The position numbers and the translations under genes are program-made. Source: Solenopsis invicta (Eukaryota > Arthropoda > Insecta > Hymenoptera > Formicidae). Taken from it: a stretch of 64,000 bases of DNA. The stretch covers positions 5,546,501-5,610,500 of the forward strand of contig NC_052667.1 in assembly GCF_016802725.1 (NCBI RefSeq). The letters run 5' to 3'. Of this stretch, positions 1-12,990 are shown one piece after another (positions within the stretch are counted from its first letter, which is position 1; every line of letters begins with the position of its first letter). The notes below the pieces were generated by a model, which was given only the letters and a program-made list of their open reading frames with translations, made no database searches and was not told the origin of the DNA.

Positions 1-245
1 TACCCGTATATGTCGAACCACGGTCCAGCTAACTGAAAGATGAGCGAGCGAGCGCGTTCAATACTTCAGCGTTAAGCTTGATACCTTTCACAGTTAAATA
101 TAATAGTAGTATCATATTCAACGAGGTGAAGTAATAGATAAATCGCAGTGGATAATAAACGACTAAATGTGTTTTAATCTTTTTCGAAGCTCGAGTGAAA
201 AATAATAACGATTACGTTATGTAAATATAATGTAAATAAATCTAC

Positions 246-680
246 GCTGTAGCAAATGAATTTATCGAAAAACTAAAATATTTAGTACGATGCACGGAAA
301 AACAAATTAGTGATCATAAAATCAATATTCTCATGTATGAGCAAGAGTGTAAAATCTCCTCGAAAGAATTTAATAATCTTAAATAAATATATGACATGAG
401 GAAACAAAATATTCTTCAATAAACAAGTTATATCTGTTTGAGATTATCAAATTTAATCAGAAAGATTTTATATTCTCGTTTATACATATATGAGAATATG
501 ACCATTGAGTTTAGATAATTTTTTTTCTGTGTAAGATCGACTAAACATTGGGTTGATTTAACAATTATTTAGTTGCACAAAAAAAATACCGTTCATTCAT
601 TCAAACGTTTTAATGAAGAATTAACTAAGCCAACTCAATATGTAATTGAACGTATCGAACTAAATATTTTCTCTCACTAC
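246..680 (+). mobile_element. MITE-like element, family E copy 1 (interrupted)
   Basis: Short terminal-inverted-repeat element. It matches the copy at 28.63-28.82 kb through a shared core containing TTATTTAGTTGCACAAAA and the downstream motif CCAACTCAATAT. The left part (about 246-292) carries GAAAAACTAAAATATTTAGT, which resembles the reverse complement of the right end (AACTAAATATTTTCTCTC), so the ends form an imperfect inverted repeat. Without the nested element at 293-531 it is about 196 bp, close to the 198 bp of the intact copy. No coding capacity. Ends were estimated by comparison of the two copies. Confidence 0.6.
293..531. mobile_element. palindromic MITE nested in family E copy 1
   Basis: About 239 bp forming one imperfect palindrome. 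The left arm starts CACGGAAAAACAAATTA and the right arm, reverse complemented, starts CACAGAAAAAAAATTA. Both arms then share ATATTCTCAT(G/A)TATG and TAAAATCT blocks over roughly 100 bp. It separates two stretches that are contiguous in the other family E copy, so it looks like a later insertion. A TA follows the right end (532-533); the left flank has no intact TA. Confidence 0.6.
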
Positions 681-3600
681 TAAATCTTATTTAATTGCAA
701 TATTTTGTTACTTGTTTCATAATATTTAAAAGCGAATTCCATAACACATTTCCGCTTCTTTCCATTTTATACACATAAAGACAAGCACCGTTATTAATCG
801 GTTAAATGAAATAATTTTCTTGACTCCGTCCTACATTTCACATGGGAAAGCACGCTCGTTCGAGAGATCGTTCAGCCTGCAAAAACTCTACAACTAAAAG
901 TTACAGGCGAGTTTCTCTCGGATAGAGTCCACTCTGTGCATCACGCGACGACAGACGTGTACGAATTAGACCTATTTGTTTCTCGGAAAGATATAGAGGC
1001 GGCATCAGCAGTAGCCTAGAAAGGCGTCACGAGGAAGAGACGCAGTCCAGGATCTGCCACAACATCGGACGACTCGAAAGCGAAACGATCCAAGTAAACT
1101 GCAGTGATTATGTCATCGTACGCTCATAAATATATAATTACGCATCTTTCACGCTCTCTGCGCTAATACAACTCGTCATTTATAAAGAATGTTTTCTCAG
1201 TAAGAAGATTCGTTCGGCAAAGCGCTATCTATATTTAATCTATTCGCGCTTTCATACCGCGGCATGTATCGCACGTCTCGCATTTACATGCGCATTACAG
1301 AGGAGAAAGCAATACAGCGACACGCGGTAGAGTAGAAATCCGAGATACCTATCGAGATTTTCTTTTTGAGTAAGGTTGAAAAATTGCAAATGCGTGATAG
1401 GAGATCGCATTTCTGCAAGACGAAAATAGAATCTGAAGCGTAATGAACGTAAAATTAAACACCTGACTTTATGAATGGGAAATACTAATAGCTATCTCAC
1501 ATTCCCGTCCTCCCTCGCATGCGCAAACTCGACGACAATGATTGCTCGTTAGGCAACTACAGATAAATTTGATATTCCTCGTCGAGTTGCTCTCAGTTTA
1601 TAAATCCCTGTGATAATCCCTAACTCAGACACGTCAGTTTTTGACACGATCCAGCGGGCCCTTTTGCCGTACAGTCGGGCGAAACGGAAGCGGCGGGAGG
1701 AAGACCAAAGTTTCATCCATTTGCATGCGGTCAACAATAGACGCGACAAAGTGGAAAGGACTTGCGGTTATGGAAGGGATAATGGACTCCTTGCTCCTTG
1801 CACAATCCGTTAACTTCGACGAACCTGTTTTACCCATGATAAATGCAGAGCGACGAATTTAGTTAAACATGAACACGCTGTACGTAATAACGCTACGCGA
1901 CGCGTGCTCCATATGACTAGCTTTCAGTTCTCGAAAACATATTTTGTCTACATGCTTTGACTGCGCTACGACCGTGTTGTCGAGTCTAAAAATGCACAGT
2001 TTGTCTCTTCTCCTCACTACTTATGCGTCTCACTCGCCTAGCTTCTTCGCAACAGTCTGAATAATTCATCAATGGTGCGAGGCTTCCGATCAGTCATCTC
2101 GGAGAATCGTCGCGCGCTCGCCTTAACAAGGTGAAGCTTATGGCGTGCACGTGGCGTATCGACACGCGGGAAAAAAAAAGAGGGCGGCGAGTATCGGTTG
2201 TACAAATTAACCCGATGCGGGGTGTGTCGCGATAAAATGTTCTCCCCTTAAATAACAGCCGCCTCGCATGATTTTTAATCGACGCTGGGAAATTAGGTGA
2301 AACGACATGACAACTTCTGTCTCCTCCTCCTCCCTCCCCAACCCCCATCGCTGCCCACGATTTTATCTCGCGCCGGAGTGAATCAGCTACAACAAACCCC
2401 CACGTAATAATTTGCTCGGATGACTAGATGACTATGTATTTTTCATAGAAAATTACCATACCGCGCATCAATCTTGTCAATCGATTTTCTTAACGACGAA
2501 ATAATCTGATAACGCGCAGCGATTATTGAAAATTGACTTTTATACAGCTGTATATTGATCATTTGTTCTTTCTACCTGAATCGGCGAGGCGTTAATAATT
2601 AAATCAAGAATACGTACGAAGTATTGGATTGTTGCATTCGAATTTCCCATCATTTCGTGCAATTTCCAATAATGTCCAGTAATATTGTTTCGACGGAACG
2701 AAACTGCTGAACGAACGCGCAACTATTTAACTATATTTGACTGCCAAATGCCGTTAAAAAATCCTTTTCGTACCTGGAAAACGGGATTTCAATGGCAGTT
2801 TTATACGCGAATTGCCCTGGTCCTAAATTACCGCGCCAAATATTTGATACGCGCTGCCATAAGCACCCTATGTCGTCTGAAAACAATCGTTCGGGCTAGC
2901 AGGGGTGGACGAGGGAAAGTTTGAAATTGGTACACGTCGCTGCCAGATGTTACGTAGCGACGTCAGCGAGGGGAACGCAAAAACGAGTCAACGCGTCCCC
3001 GCGCGAGCGACGCGACGGTCTCCGTGAGACGGTCTTCGGAAAGACAAACGCGCGCAGCTGCCGATTTTGGTCCGAGGTTTAAGCTACGGGCCACATGTTC
3101 CCGTCCTAGTCGCGTATGGGGGTCAGATTAAAGTCCACCGAACGCGCGACCGAACTTCGATCGAGTCGTCAGTCTAACGGCGCACACGCCGAACCTCGAT
3201 TCTCTCCCAAGCGTGGAAAATCGCATTAATTCGCATAATTGAATTCAAAAAGCAATCTCGGGCAACATGATCTCGATCATGCAACCGAATGATCGAAGAA
3301 ATTATTAGTCATTTTCATGGTCGAATGTTCCGGCCCGATGAAGTTCAGGCGCACGCTACTGATGAAGAAATATTAAGTTGCGTTCGCGCGATAATCAAGT
3401 TTAATCTAAAATCGACGATCGTAGGATCGCAATTGCAAGCTTGAATTTTCTACTTTCCTCCATCCGTGTTAATTGTTAGAATGCTGCCTCTCGATACTTA
3501 TTGCGCAGCAGACGCCGACAGAAAAGCCGAGCGAATGGAGTGTAAAAGAGTGAGAGCAAGACGGCGTTAACGATAACCTTAATTATCACGATCTAAATGA

Positions 3601-4722
3601 CCTACAGGCGGAATATCGCGCGTGTCCGTCAGTTGGCCGGCTGGTCGGTCGATCGGTCGGTCCGTCTCCTTCTCGCCTCGTAGTTCGTTCGGGAAACCCA
3701 ATTTGGCGAACTTCCAAAGTCGTCGAACGTTCGGATCTGCTTGAGAAACAAGCGGCGGCTTGTCCGTCCACCAGGAGAGAGAGCAGCAGAATTTCGTGCC
3801 TCGTCGAGGCGCGAGCTATTTTCAACTCATCCTGGAGAACTGTCCGTGGAAGCCGTTCCAGCGAAAAATATATTTTTCCCAGAGCTCGTTTATCGTCTTT
3901 CCACTCCGATTATTTGCGACGCCGCCGCGCCCGTGGACCGAGTCGTCGAAAGGTCGAGAAAGAAATACGTTTGCAGGTTTCCCGAATAAATTTCTCCCTT
4001 GCACTCGATGTACCTCTCTTTATTCGGTATCCGCCGAGTTTTCGAACTGACGTCAGTGCGTTCGGTATCTTAGATACTTTCTTCCTCGTGGCGTTACGAG
4101 ACCGTCAGCGTAATCTTCTCGGTTAACGTCATTCGCGATAAAAATAATCTTCCGAAAAAAATAAAGTAAAATAAAATAAAATTACTAAATTTTTAAATCG
4201 AACATTGAAAGCATATATTAATTTGGATATTTTCTCTTTCGATGAAGAAAAATGGAGGATCTTAGAAACAATTTTTTTTTCCTAGATCTTACTATAGACA
4301 ATAATAGCAGACATTGTTCACGTTTTGTTATTGACAAGGGAAGCTGCAGCAGCACTGCTCTTTGGCATTTAGCCATAACTTTCTTATCACTCTGACGTGA
4401 CACATTAATATTCGGCAGACAGTCGATTTCCAATTTCATTTTTGGCTGCGCTTCACATGTTATACGTACATTGGGTATAGAAAACAAAGGTTAGTGCAAG
4501 TGTGAAGTCGCGAAGAGTTGGCAGAGTCGCACAGGAAAACAATGGTTTTATCAATGAAGTCTTGACACCCGTCAAATAATTAATCTATTCATATAGAACA
4601 AAAAGTATTCTCTCGTCTCTCTACCTTTATTTAATGTGAATATTTGAATATTTGTCTATGAATATTTGAAATACCGAACACTACCAGCAAAGCTTTTCGT
4701 TCGTCAAATTTGAATCTCGTAG
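681..4722. other. non-coding stretch, AT-rich with CpG-rich patches
   Basis: No gene seen. The sequence alternates between AT-rich DNA and CpG-rich patches at about 2090-2370, 2880-3200 (many CGACG/GCGAC steps) and 3480-4130. Short open frames in the patches overlap on both strands and show no recognisable domain. A small GGTC-rich run lies at about 3640-3665. No promoter, splice pattern or RNA gene could be supported. Confidence 0.5.
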
Positions 4723-4811
4723 TCTCTAAATTCTTCGGAGCGGAATTTCACTCTTTTAGAGACAGATTTTTCACTCTTCAGAGTGAAATTCTACTCCAAA
4801 GAGGTTAGAGA
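4723..4811. repeat. inverted repeat / hairpin
   Basis: The arm at 4723-4755 (contains GGAATTTCACTCTT) pairs with the arm at 4780-4811 (AGAGTGAAATTCTACTCC). About 32 bp per arm with a few mismatches and a 24-nt spacer, itself containing another TTTCACTCTT. May be a degraded palindromic element or a structured transcript; no flanking target duplication seen. Confidence 0.55.
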
Positions 4812-6453
4812 GTAGAAATAAAAATTAAGTCATTGTTCCGTTCGTTCAAAGGAGAAAGAATGTTGGAAGAACGTTAACGTACGAAGACATCAAAATAATA
4901 TAAGGGCATTTATTTCCGGGTGATTCACGCTGCAACACTCAAACGTCTCGATTGTGTCGAAAATCTGCCTTTTCAATCATTGTCAGAAACACAATTTAAA
5001 CGCGGGCAGACGCGTTTCCTCCTACGCTCCATTGTCAGATGGACAAAATCGACTGGAAGAATCGAAGGACGACGCCGGCTCTCCTATACACATTGCACTT
5101 CGATTTCCCTCGTTCCCTCCTTCCTCTCACCCTTCTTATCTCTCTCTATCGGCCTCTCGATGCCCTTCCTCTCGCACGAGATCCCGACCGACTGGTTTCG
5201 CAGGCCCGCAGATGCGGTGCTGCGTCGTAAGAAATACGGAGTCGTCCGGTTCTGATCCGGGGAAAAAGAAAGAGCGAGGAAGTAAAAAGAAGAAGGCGTA
5301 CGCGAAGTACCGTATAAGTGACCGAGCGACTTTCTTTCTCGATACAACGGTAACGCGCAGGTTTCTTCATTCGTCGACAGGTTCTTTCGTTTAGAAGCCT
5401 AGTCGCAATTTTATGTGTCGTTCTTAAACAATTTTCAGATCTACACTCGGACGTAAATTCAACATCGCGTGCCCGATCCCACGGTTCACATTTCATACGA
5501 CCGATTGAAAAACCGCGCGCACTTCGCTCACAATTTCGGAAAATAATAGACGAGCAATATTTCAATTGTCACCTGTCACAGGGGAGAAGTGCAAAATGTG
5601 TGTACTTAGGTGATTTTTTATTATATTTTCTACACTGATTTATAAACAAATCAACGTTGGAAATTGTAATTGATGTTTCAGATGCTCGAAACTACAATGC
5701 TTACAATATTTTTACCAATAACAATTTATTATAGGCTTGCCTGCTGTAAAAAGCATGATCAATTGCCTGCGAGTCTTCTAAATTGAATCATCTTTGAAAG
5801 TATCAAATTTAGGAAATAAAATAATTAAAAATATAATCATATTAAATAATATTTTATTAAACGTTTGTTTTAAAAAAAGATCAAATATTTAACAATTAAT
5901 AACAATTATAAAAAGATAAAAATGTCGAAATAAAACTAGTTTAAAATAAATTTGCAATTAATATTTTTATTGTGCCGTTAACACGCACAAAACAAGAGAT
6001 ATAATTTCTAAAAATTACCTGCAACATGACATTTCTTATTTTATTTTTTGTCGTTAATGTTGCTTATATTAAATAAAAATATAAAATATCGGTAAGGCAC
6101 GAGGCAATTGGTACACAGCAACTCTTCCCTGTATGAATAAATAGTGTCTACATCTTTTTGGAATTATATAAGTGACATATAAATATCTCATACCACAATT
6201 TCTAAGGAAATAAAAAATTTATACTAGCGTCAATAATACAGATTAACATGGATCTGTATTTAGAGACTCGTTTGTTGGCGAATTCTTGGGTTAAAAAAAA
6301 AAGAAAGTAACAATTATATTTGGAGCGAACGAAGAATGGTCCTTTAGATTACCAAAAAACCCGAATAAGACGCTTAACAATCGAGTTTAACTAGACTTAT
6401 AAAAATTTATGGTTACACGTGGAACCCCTCCATAATGCCGAGAAAGGTCTGGG
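4812..6453. other. non-coding stretch
   Basis: 4812-5020 is mixed. 5020-5560 is moderately CpG-rich with pyrimidine-rich runs (CTCCTTCCTCTC-like). Open frames of 111-146 codons on both strands there are overlapping and unrecognised. 5600-6400 is strongly AT-rich and shows nothing beyond simple A/T runs. Confidence 0.5.
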
Positions 6454-6490
6454 TTTATCGTCCCGAGGCTTCGCCTCGTAAAGCGATAAA
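6454..6490. repeat. compact nested hairpin
   Basis: TTTATCG (6454-6460) pairs with CGATAAA (6484-6490), and inside it CGAGGC (6464-6469) pairs with GCCTCG (6473-6478) around a TTC loop. All 13 base pairs are perfect, with a small asymmetric internal loop. It lies in otherwise unstructured DNA. It could be a structured RNA element or chance. Confidence 0.5.
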
Positions 6491-8451
6491 AGAATGACTT
6501 ATTTTTGTCCAGTTCTCCTCTAGCAGAACAGGCGGCGGTGGGAGGAAAATACGCCGGAGGTCAAAAGGAAAATGGGAAAACGAGAGAGAGAGACGGAGAA
6601 AGAGAAAGCTCGTTTACGGATCTGTCTCACGGCTTTCCTTTGCTTTTAGCGTGTTACGTGCGTTTCGCGCCGTTGAAGGAAATACCCCGCAGCGCGCAAA
6701 ATAGAAGGAGGATTATCTCGCGGATATGACATAACGTGATGCACATTCCACGATCTTGCACTTTGATCGCGTGCCCGTGTCAATATTTTCAAATCTGATT
6801 AATGTTTCATGCGATGGGTAAAGTATCCTGTTGCAACGCATGAAATGCAATGATTAACAAGATTCTATTAAAATTGACATTAATATGATTCAAAGATAGA
6901 ATAATTCAATTCAACGTTAATGTTAACGTGCACATCCGTAATTAATACATTATTATTTTATTTTAAATATTTTTGCTAAATCAGTATTAATTCATCCTCA
7001 GATTTAAGTTGCATTTTAACAATTCATTGATTTTTTATTATATATTTATTAAAATCGCGTCCGAAAATTAAAAAAATATACCAGCAATAATATTATTTAT
7101 TAAATATTGATAATATTAGCAAGCAAATATTCGTTCAGTTGCGAAGGAGAAAATTAATCATTAGATCTAATCATAAAATATTAATATGTTCTTTCACGCG
7201 AAGAAAACTTTCGAATCATCAGTATCACGATAACTTTGCATTGCGCGCAACTGCAGCCTTCAGTCGCTTGTCACCTATTAATTTTCTGGAATATATTACG
7301 TACGTATGCTTCATCTTTTTCATAGCAATCTATAATATATTAATAAATTTTAGAATAATAAAAAAAATATTATGTGCCATGGCTCATTTTACGAGATATA
7401 AACGTTTGAAGAATCGTCTTCTTAAAAGCGCTGTTAAAGATTAATACTGTACTAATTTGATAAATTTAACAAACGCGTATCAAATGATTCTTCCAAGTAT
7501 AAAGAAAGTATAGTGTAAAAAAGAAAATAATTCCTTCTGCTTTTGAAAGGGGATATTTCCACATCAAAAAAATAAATTACAGAGGGATTTGGAAAGAAAT
7601 GTATATATATACCTCGAACGCAATAAAATTTAAGGTATTATCATGAACATAATGTATTCGTCGAATTCATCGCGCAGGAATTTCTGGGCCGACTTCACCG
7701 GCACGCAAGATCCCATGTTTTCTCACAACCCGAGCCGAAGGGAGTTGCTCTGATGAACGGGTTTCTTCGTGAAGAACGACTTAATTCTAGGGTCACGATA
7801 TTACCTGGGATACCGTGCAAGGATCGCAGGTCAGATTTCGTGTACCAAAGGTCTGGCAATAAAGAACCGAATTCAAGAGCGGATTAAAAAAAATTTTAAT
7901 TTGCGACTATAACATTGCGGCAAATGTCACGCTAACTACTTACTACAAAGAAATTAAAAACAATATTTACGGAAATTTACATAACGTATATCGCCATGAA
8001 GCTGCCATTAAGTTTTAATATTTTTTAGAAAAAAATGTAACACTTAATAGAACTGTCGAAATAAGAGGGAAAGTTTACTCAATTTGTGAAAGAATTTCTG
8101 GATTTTCTAGAGATTTTATTTCAAATTCCTGATACGATTCGAGAACTTTTTTACGCAGCTTTGAAATTAATTTATTTCATTATAATTTTTAATGTTTTTT
8201 AATCACAAAAGAAAGCCATTTGAAGTTTAAATATTAAATTTGAGAAAGAAAAAAGAAATAATATGACCCTTAAACGGCATCGATCTGTCCGTAACATGGA
8301 TTTCAGTTGACCGAAAGTACAGAATTCGAATGACAATTAAACGTCAATTTAGATATGTTATCTTCTATTGTCACTAATATTTTATAAAAACTCGCTAGTC
8401 ACACGTGAATGTGCCATATTTACTGTCGATCAGTTTTACTTTAATTAAAAA
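6491..8451. other. non-coding stretch
   Basis: 6500-6740 is GC- and GA-rich (GAGAGAGAGA near 6583). 6740-7650 is AT-rich, 7660-7870 is mixed, and the remainder is AT-rich. A 101-codon frame at 7139-7444 is low-complexity and unrecognised. Nothing else was supported. Confidence 0.5.
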
Positions 8452-8491
8452 AAAAAATAAAATAAAATAAAATAAAATAAAATAAAATAAA
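8452..8491. repeat. (AAAAT)n microsatellite
   Basis: Run of adenines leading into about seven perfect copies of the pentamer AAAAT/ATAAA. Confidence 0.95.
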
Positions 8492-8689
8492 TCATTTCGT
8501 AAAAAAAATGGAATTTAGTTTCCTGAAAAGTTAAGGTTTCTCAGATTTTTCCCGGTAATAAACACCCTGCAACAGTACCCTAGTTTATCGCAATAATGCG
8601 CGTCTATATATTTTCTAATTATGAGAGCGTCAAATTGCACGCGGTGGTATAATGTGGTAGAAGTGAAAAATTATAGATCTAAGCATAAA

Positions 8690-8731
8690 GAGAAAGAGAG
8701 AGAGAGAGAGGAGGAGGAGGAGGAGGAGGAG
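8690..8731. repeat. compound (GA)n(GGA)n microsatellite
   Basis: A (GA)n run passes directly into seven GGA/GAG triplets. Purine-only strand; potential GAGA-factor binding or triplex-prone tract. Confidence 0.95.
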
Positions 8732-11700
8732 AAACTGTGCAGCTGCGACGACGGATTGGATAATGAATCTCACGTGAGATCGTGAACTGGTACGAGAACA
8801 TCGGGGGTAATGACAATAGATGATAATGACAAAAGCAGTCTAAGGAATGTGAATGGTACGGTTATCTCGAAACAGCGTTATTGTTCCATTACCGCCACTT
8901 GAATACAAATCGGTCTTAATCGGCATACATGCACGGGACATGGCCATAAAGCAAGTTACCAATGCGGAAAACGGAAAAGTAAGATAAGACAATTACGACG
9001 AATTGATAATTAAAATATATTCCAAAATAAACGCCGCGCATATTTTAAGCGAAAAATAATTCCGGGGATAATCGAAAATAAATTTTAATTATTCAGGAAG
9101 TCGCAATTTTCTAAGAATCAGTTTAACATAATTTAATAATTCAATAATTTATCGTATTTAATATTATATATTTTATTATTTACACGTAACATGGTTACTC
9201 AATGTTGTTACCGTAAATTGCATATCCGTGTTTTAATAAAAACTGTACATTAATTGCGATATTGCGACATCAAAATAACATTACCATTTTGATTGTTCCG
9301 CGCGAAATCGAAATATCTAGCTTATATTTCGGGATGCGCAGGATGTATTTTATCTTGTATAATGAGGTCAATCAAGCTCATGTGCATACAACACGACCCG
9401 TTAATAAACAATCGATAAATTAGATTTGGCTGGTACAAACACCCGACGGGCTGTTGAAGTAGTATTCAGTGGGACTGTGGCAAATGAAATATTCATATAT
9501 CTAAGATAACAAGATTAGCGAATAATCGTGGCACAGGTTTATTAAATCCGATTGTGATTCAACTTCGAAACTAGTAAACACGTGGAATATACCATAATAA
9601 TTATGCATCACCTTGCGCAATTAATTCTGTATTTGTTGTCATGAGCATCGGTTACGTGATGCTACAAGGATATTACGGGACGTTGTGTAACAGGAAAAAG
9701 TGACTGTTTATCCCACGACCATTAGGGATTTAGATTAAAAGTATTAAAACCAATTGAAACTAATTGAAAAATAAAGCTAATTCATTTTCTGTGATTACGC
9801 TATGATGAAAAGAACGTTAAATCTGTTATATAAAAGTGTAAAAACACTATAGAGTGTTAAAAAAAAAAGTCCGTGATAAAACAAAAAATCGTCCGTTTCT
9901 CTCCTGAATAACCGAGATTTATTGCAATTTATTTACGAAATAAAGTTAAGGAATTTTGCTACCGGTTAATGGAAATTCCTTCTTGATGATATTACACAAG
10001 CGGATATGAGATAAACAGAGAGGCGTTAACACTGATCCGTCAGACGCTAGGAATGCCGTCAGTGAATAATTGACATTCCTATTAGAATGTATAATAGAGC
10101 GGATCTTTGTGCGTAACACATCGGAAGGGGTTTCTATTTGATATTAAGCGAGCCATAGCGCAAACTTCAATATCACGGTCTTGTGACCGCGCGACACGAC
10201 GGCGCGGTGACGGAACCGCGTTATCGTGTGCACACTTGATACACCCTTTAATCGCGTACGGGCGCACGTCACCTGTGAAATTATTTATTAACTCCGCTCT
10301 AAATATTCAATCGAGCCCGGATTATGGCCGGTGGCTGCTGCACGCGACACCGGCGCGGCGGCGGCGGGACGGCGGGAAGGGGGAGGATATTTTCGAATCT
10401 GGATTCATGAACTCGACCACCGTGTGTTACCCGTGTTACGGATCGTTAATTGGGTCGAGTTACACTGAAAAAGCGATGAAAATAGACGATGCGTTCATTA
10501 TGGAATACGTGTTTAAAGATTTAATCTTGACCCTTTCGCGAAGCGTTCGAAACGCGTCTCCTGCAGCACGACTTTTATTCTTACTCCCGACCCCTTCGTC
10601 AGCATCATCGCCTCTTTCGTCACATCTGGTTAATTTTAATTCTTAATACGACGATATATAGGATGACCCAGTTCTTAATAAAATTTTACATTGAAAATAG
10701 ATTTTAATAACTTAAATGTGATGAATAAATTGAGACAATTTGCCCGGCAACGTGCACAATTTTAATGCTCTACTTCTATCTTTTCCTCTCATCGTCGTGT
10801 GCATTTTTTATGCCATTCTACTTTTAACATCGCGCTTCGCGTTTTAATTACTTTCAATTTTATATTGGCACTACGTCTATACGTTTGTCAAATATGCAGA
10901 TGCTGTTACATCGAATCGGAACAATTGTACCAATCAATGGATTACATACTTTATCAACTTTCAAAAGTCGATTTTGTTAAATCTTAAATCGTTCTTTACA
11001 GTATCCATTATGGGGAAAAAAATGGAAAATGGCCCAAAGACACAATTATTCACATAAATTGTCTTTTCTCAAATTTTAAATGCATTTTTCTCGAAATGCT
11101 TTTCAAAAGTCTCAATGCAATAACTTTAACAATTTTCAATCTTTTTTGATAAAACAAGTTTTCACTTCTGTAAAATGCAATTCTCTATAACTTGTCGGGC
11201 TATATTTTTTTTATTTTTTATTATAACAATTTTTATAGACACTTAACATTCAAAATTTTTCAACAAAATCAAACTTTTTTAAAAAAATGCTATAACGTTT
11301 TGACAAAAATTTAAAAATTTATTAAACTCGTCGAGCCAGAATGTGCGTAAACATTTTTCTTATTTTCATTTGTTTTACAGAATTCTAGAGCGCTAAAATT
11401 GGAAAAGTGGCTCCGAAAGCAGCCCCAATAGTAACAAGTCAAAGTTTTAAGAAATTATATTTTACAGATTAATAATTAATAAAATATGTTCTCTCTGTAG
11501 ATATCAAATTTATTTAGTATCCTTCTCAAAAAAATTTCCAAATATCAGTAATTTATCAGCATTAATAAAATATGTAGCTCCATAAGGTAGAAGAATGAAG
11601 AGTATTGTACGCAATGACACCAACGGCGATACTAGGTTTAGAGCGACTTTGAATTTTGCTGCACAAACTTCTATTTCCTGGGCAAAGTCCTCGAGAACGG

Positions 11701-11751
11701 TTTGCGGATAGAAGAAAACCGCGTACGGAAATCATACACACGAACACGTGT

Positions 11752-11755
<4 letters not shown>
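8732..11755. other. non-coding stretch
   Basis: Mostly AT-rich. A CpG-rich patch at about 10130-10640 has a GGCGCGGCGGCGGCGGGAC run near 10350 and a 179-codon plus-strand frame (10107-10646) of no recognisable family, with a competing minus-strand frame. 11000-11480 is a run of A/T-rich sequence with repeated TTTTT/AAAAT blocks. No gene supported. Confidence 0.5.

Positions 11756-11758
<3 letters not shown>

Positions 11759-11804
<46 letters not shown>
11759..11804. repeat. (GA)n microsatellite
   Basis: About 23 uninterrupted GA dinucleotides. The Ser-Leu-rich reading frames on the minus strand here are translations of this repeat, not a protein. Confidence 0.97.
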
Positions 11805-11808
<4 letters not shown>

Positions 11809-12303
11809 GTAGGTGCGCGCAATTGACATTCCCATTACCGGATGATACAGAGAAGGCTTTGTGCGGCTCGGCAGTAGTTTCCGTTTGATATCGCGGCGCG
11901 CAAGCACCCGCGAAATTCGCGTGCCATTCCTACAGACCTGGAAACGCGGGCGAAAAGACGTATACAGAGCAGCGCGCCAGACCGCTGGCTACGAATTTGC
12001 GGTGTGCTCGCTCGGTTCTCGAATTTCCATCCTAAATCGTGCCGCGTTTTCCACTGTACAGGACTCTTACCGAACGACTGCACAAAAACTTACAAACACG
12101 GTTAACTTCTCACTCGGGCTCAAACTCAAGGAATTTGAAACGAACTGATGCACTCGTCACAAATTCGTACTAATGCAGATAAGACTAATCTCGAAGCAGG
12201 TATTTTTGACAAGAAATAATGTCGTTTATAATAAACACAGGTTCATCATTGTTTTTTTAATAAATATTTTCTCTAATCTTTTGCATCGAATTGCATTAAA
12301 CCA
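11805..12303. other. CpG-rich patch then AT-rich DNA
   Basis: 11810-12080 is CpG-rich and contains overlapping frames of 82-95 codons on both strands with no recognisable domain. 12150-12303 is AT-rich. No gene called. Confidence 0.45.
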
Positions 12304-12505
12304 CACTGTTAAAAAAATGCTGTTGAATTTAACGTAATATAACGAAAGCGAGTATCAAACAGGTGCATTAAACATATTTAATATTGTTAAAAGGGCACTA
12401 AATTTCATGCACGTGTACACAATATTTTTCAGTTATAGATACATTAAATTTAATGTGCTTGTGTAATTTAAAAGTACATTAAATTTCATGACATTGTTAA
12501 CAGTG
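12304..12505 (-). mobile_element. MITE-like element, family B copy 1
   Basis: 202-bp element starting CACTGTTAAAAAAATG and ending TTGTTAACAGTG, followed by TA. Its reverse complement matches copy 2 (12991-13192, also 202 bp) along the whole length, including ATTAAATTTAA and TATCTATAACTG blocks and the GTTAAATTC end. It is therefore the same family in the opposite orientation. No coding capacity. TA flank and CACTG ends fit a Tc1/mariner-type non-autonomous element (inference). Confidence 0.75.
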
Positions 12506-12801
12506 TAATTAAAAAATGTTTTAACGTCACTTATCGTTTTTCTCAATTTCTCCTTTCGTTATATTTTATGAATCATCTCATGGTGTAAGATTTTAATATT
12601 TTAATATTTGAGAAACTTAAAATCTTTAAGAATAAATGTTACAGCTGGGTTGTTTTATTATTCGACCGATAGTACTGTTAACTCAATTATTGCATGAAAA
12701 TAGACTTTCGTTAAATTAACGCGTATTTTGTTTATCAAATATTTATTTCATCAAATTCTAGATATCAAATATCTAGTTCGAAACACGCGTTTGAAATGCT
12801 A

Positions 12802-12974
12802 CACTGAAAGAAGACTTTTTTATGCTCAAGTAAATATATTTATTTTAATATCGTTTCCTTGATTTAAACAAATATTAGCTAGTACAAAATAATTTATTTT
12901 TAAATTTAAAAAAAATATTTTTTTTTAATCAAGGAAATGAATAAATGTTTAAACGTTAAAAATTTTTTTCAGTG
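12802..12974. mobile_element. palindromic MITE, family F copy 1
   Basis: 173 bp, preceded by TA. The left end is CACTGAAAGAAGAC; the right end, reverse complemented, is CACTGAAAAAAATTTT. Inner arms share TTTCCTTGATT and AAATATTTATT-like blocks, so the whole element folds on itself. The same length and similar left arm are found at 55411-55583. Confidence 0.65.
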
Positions 12975-12990
12975 CAGATACAATAATCTA

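Noticed and set aside
6089..6108. Possible miR-124-like sequence (TAAGGCACG)
   Set aside because: Only the first nine bases fit the mature miRNA, and no complementary arm lies upstream to form the expected hairpin.
11010..11480. Possible retroelement or viral remnant suggested by unusual A/T-rich, repetitive wording
   Set aside because: No coding similarity, no terminal repeats and no second copy in the window.
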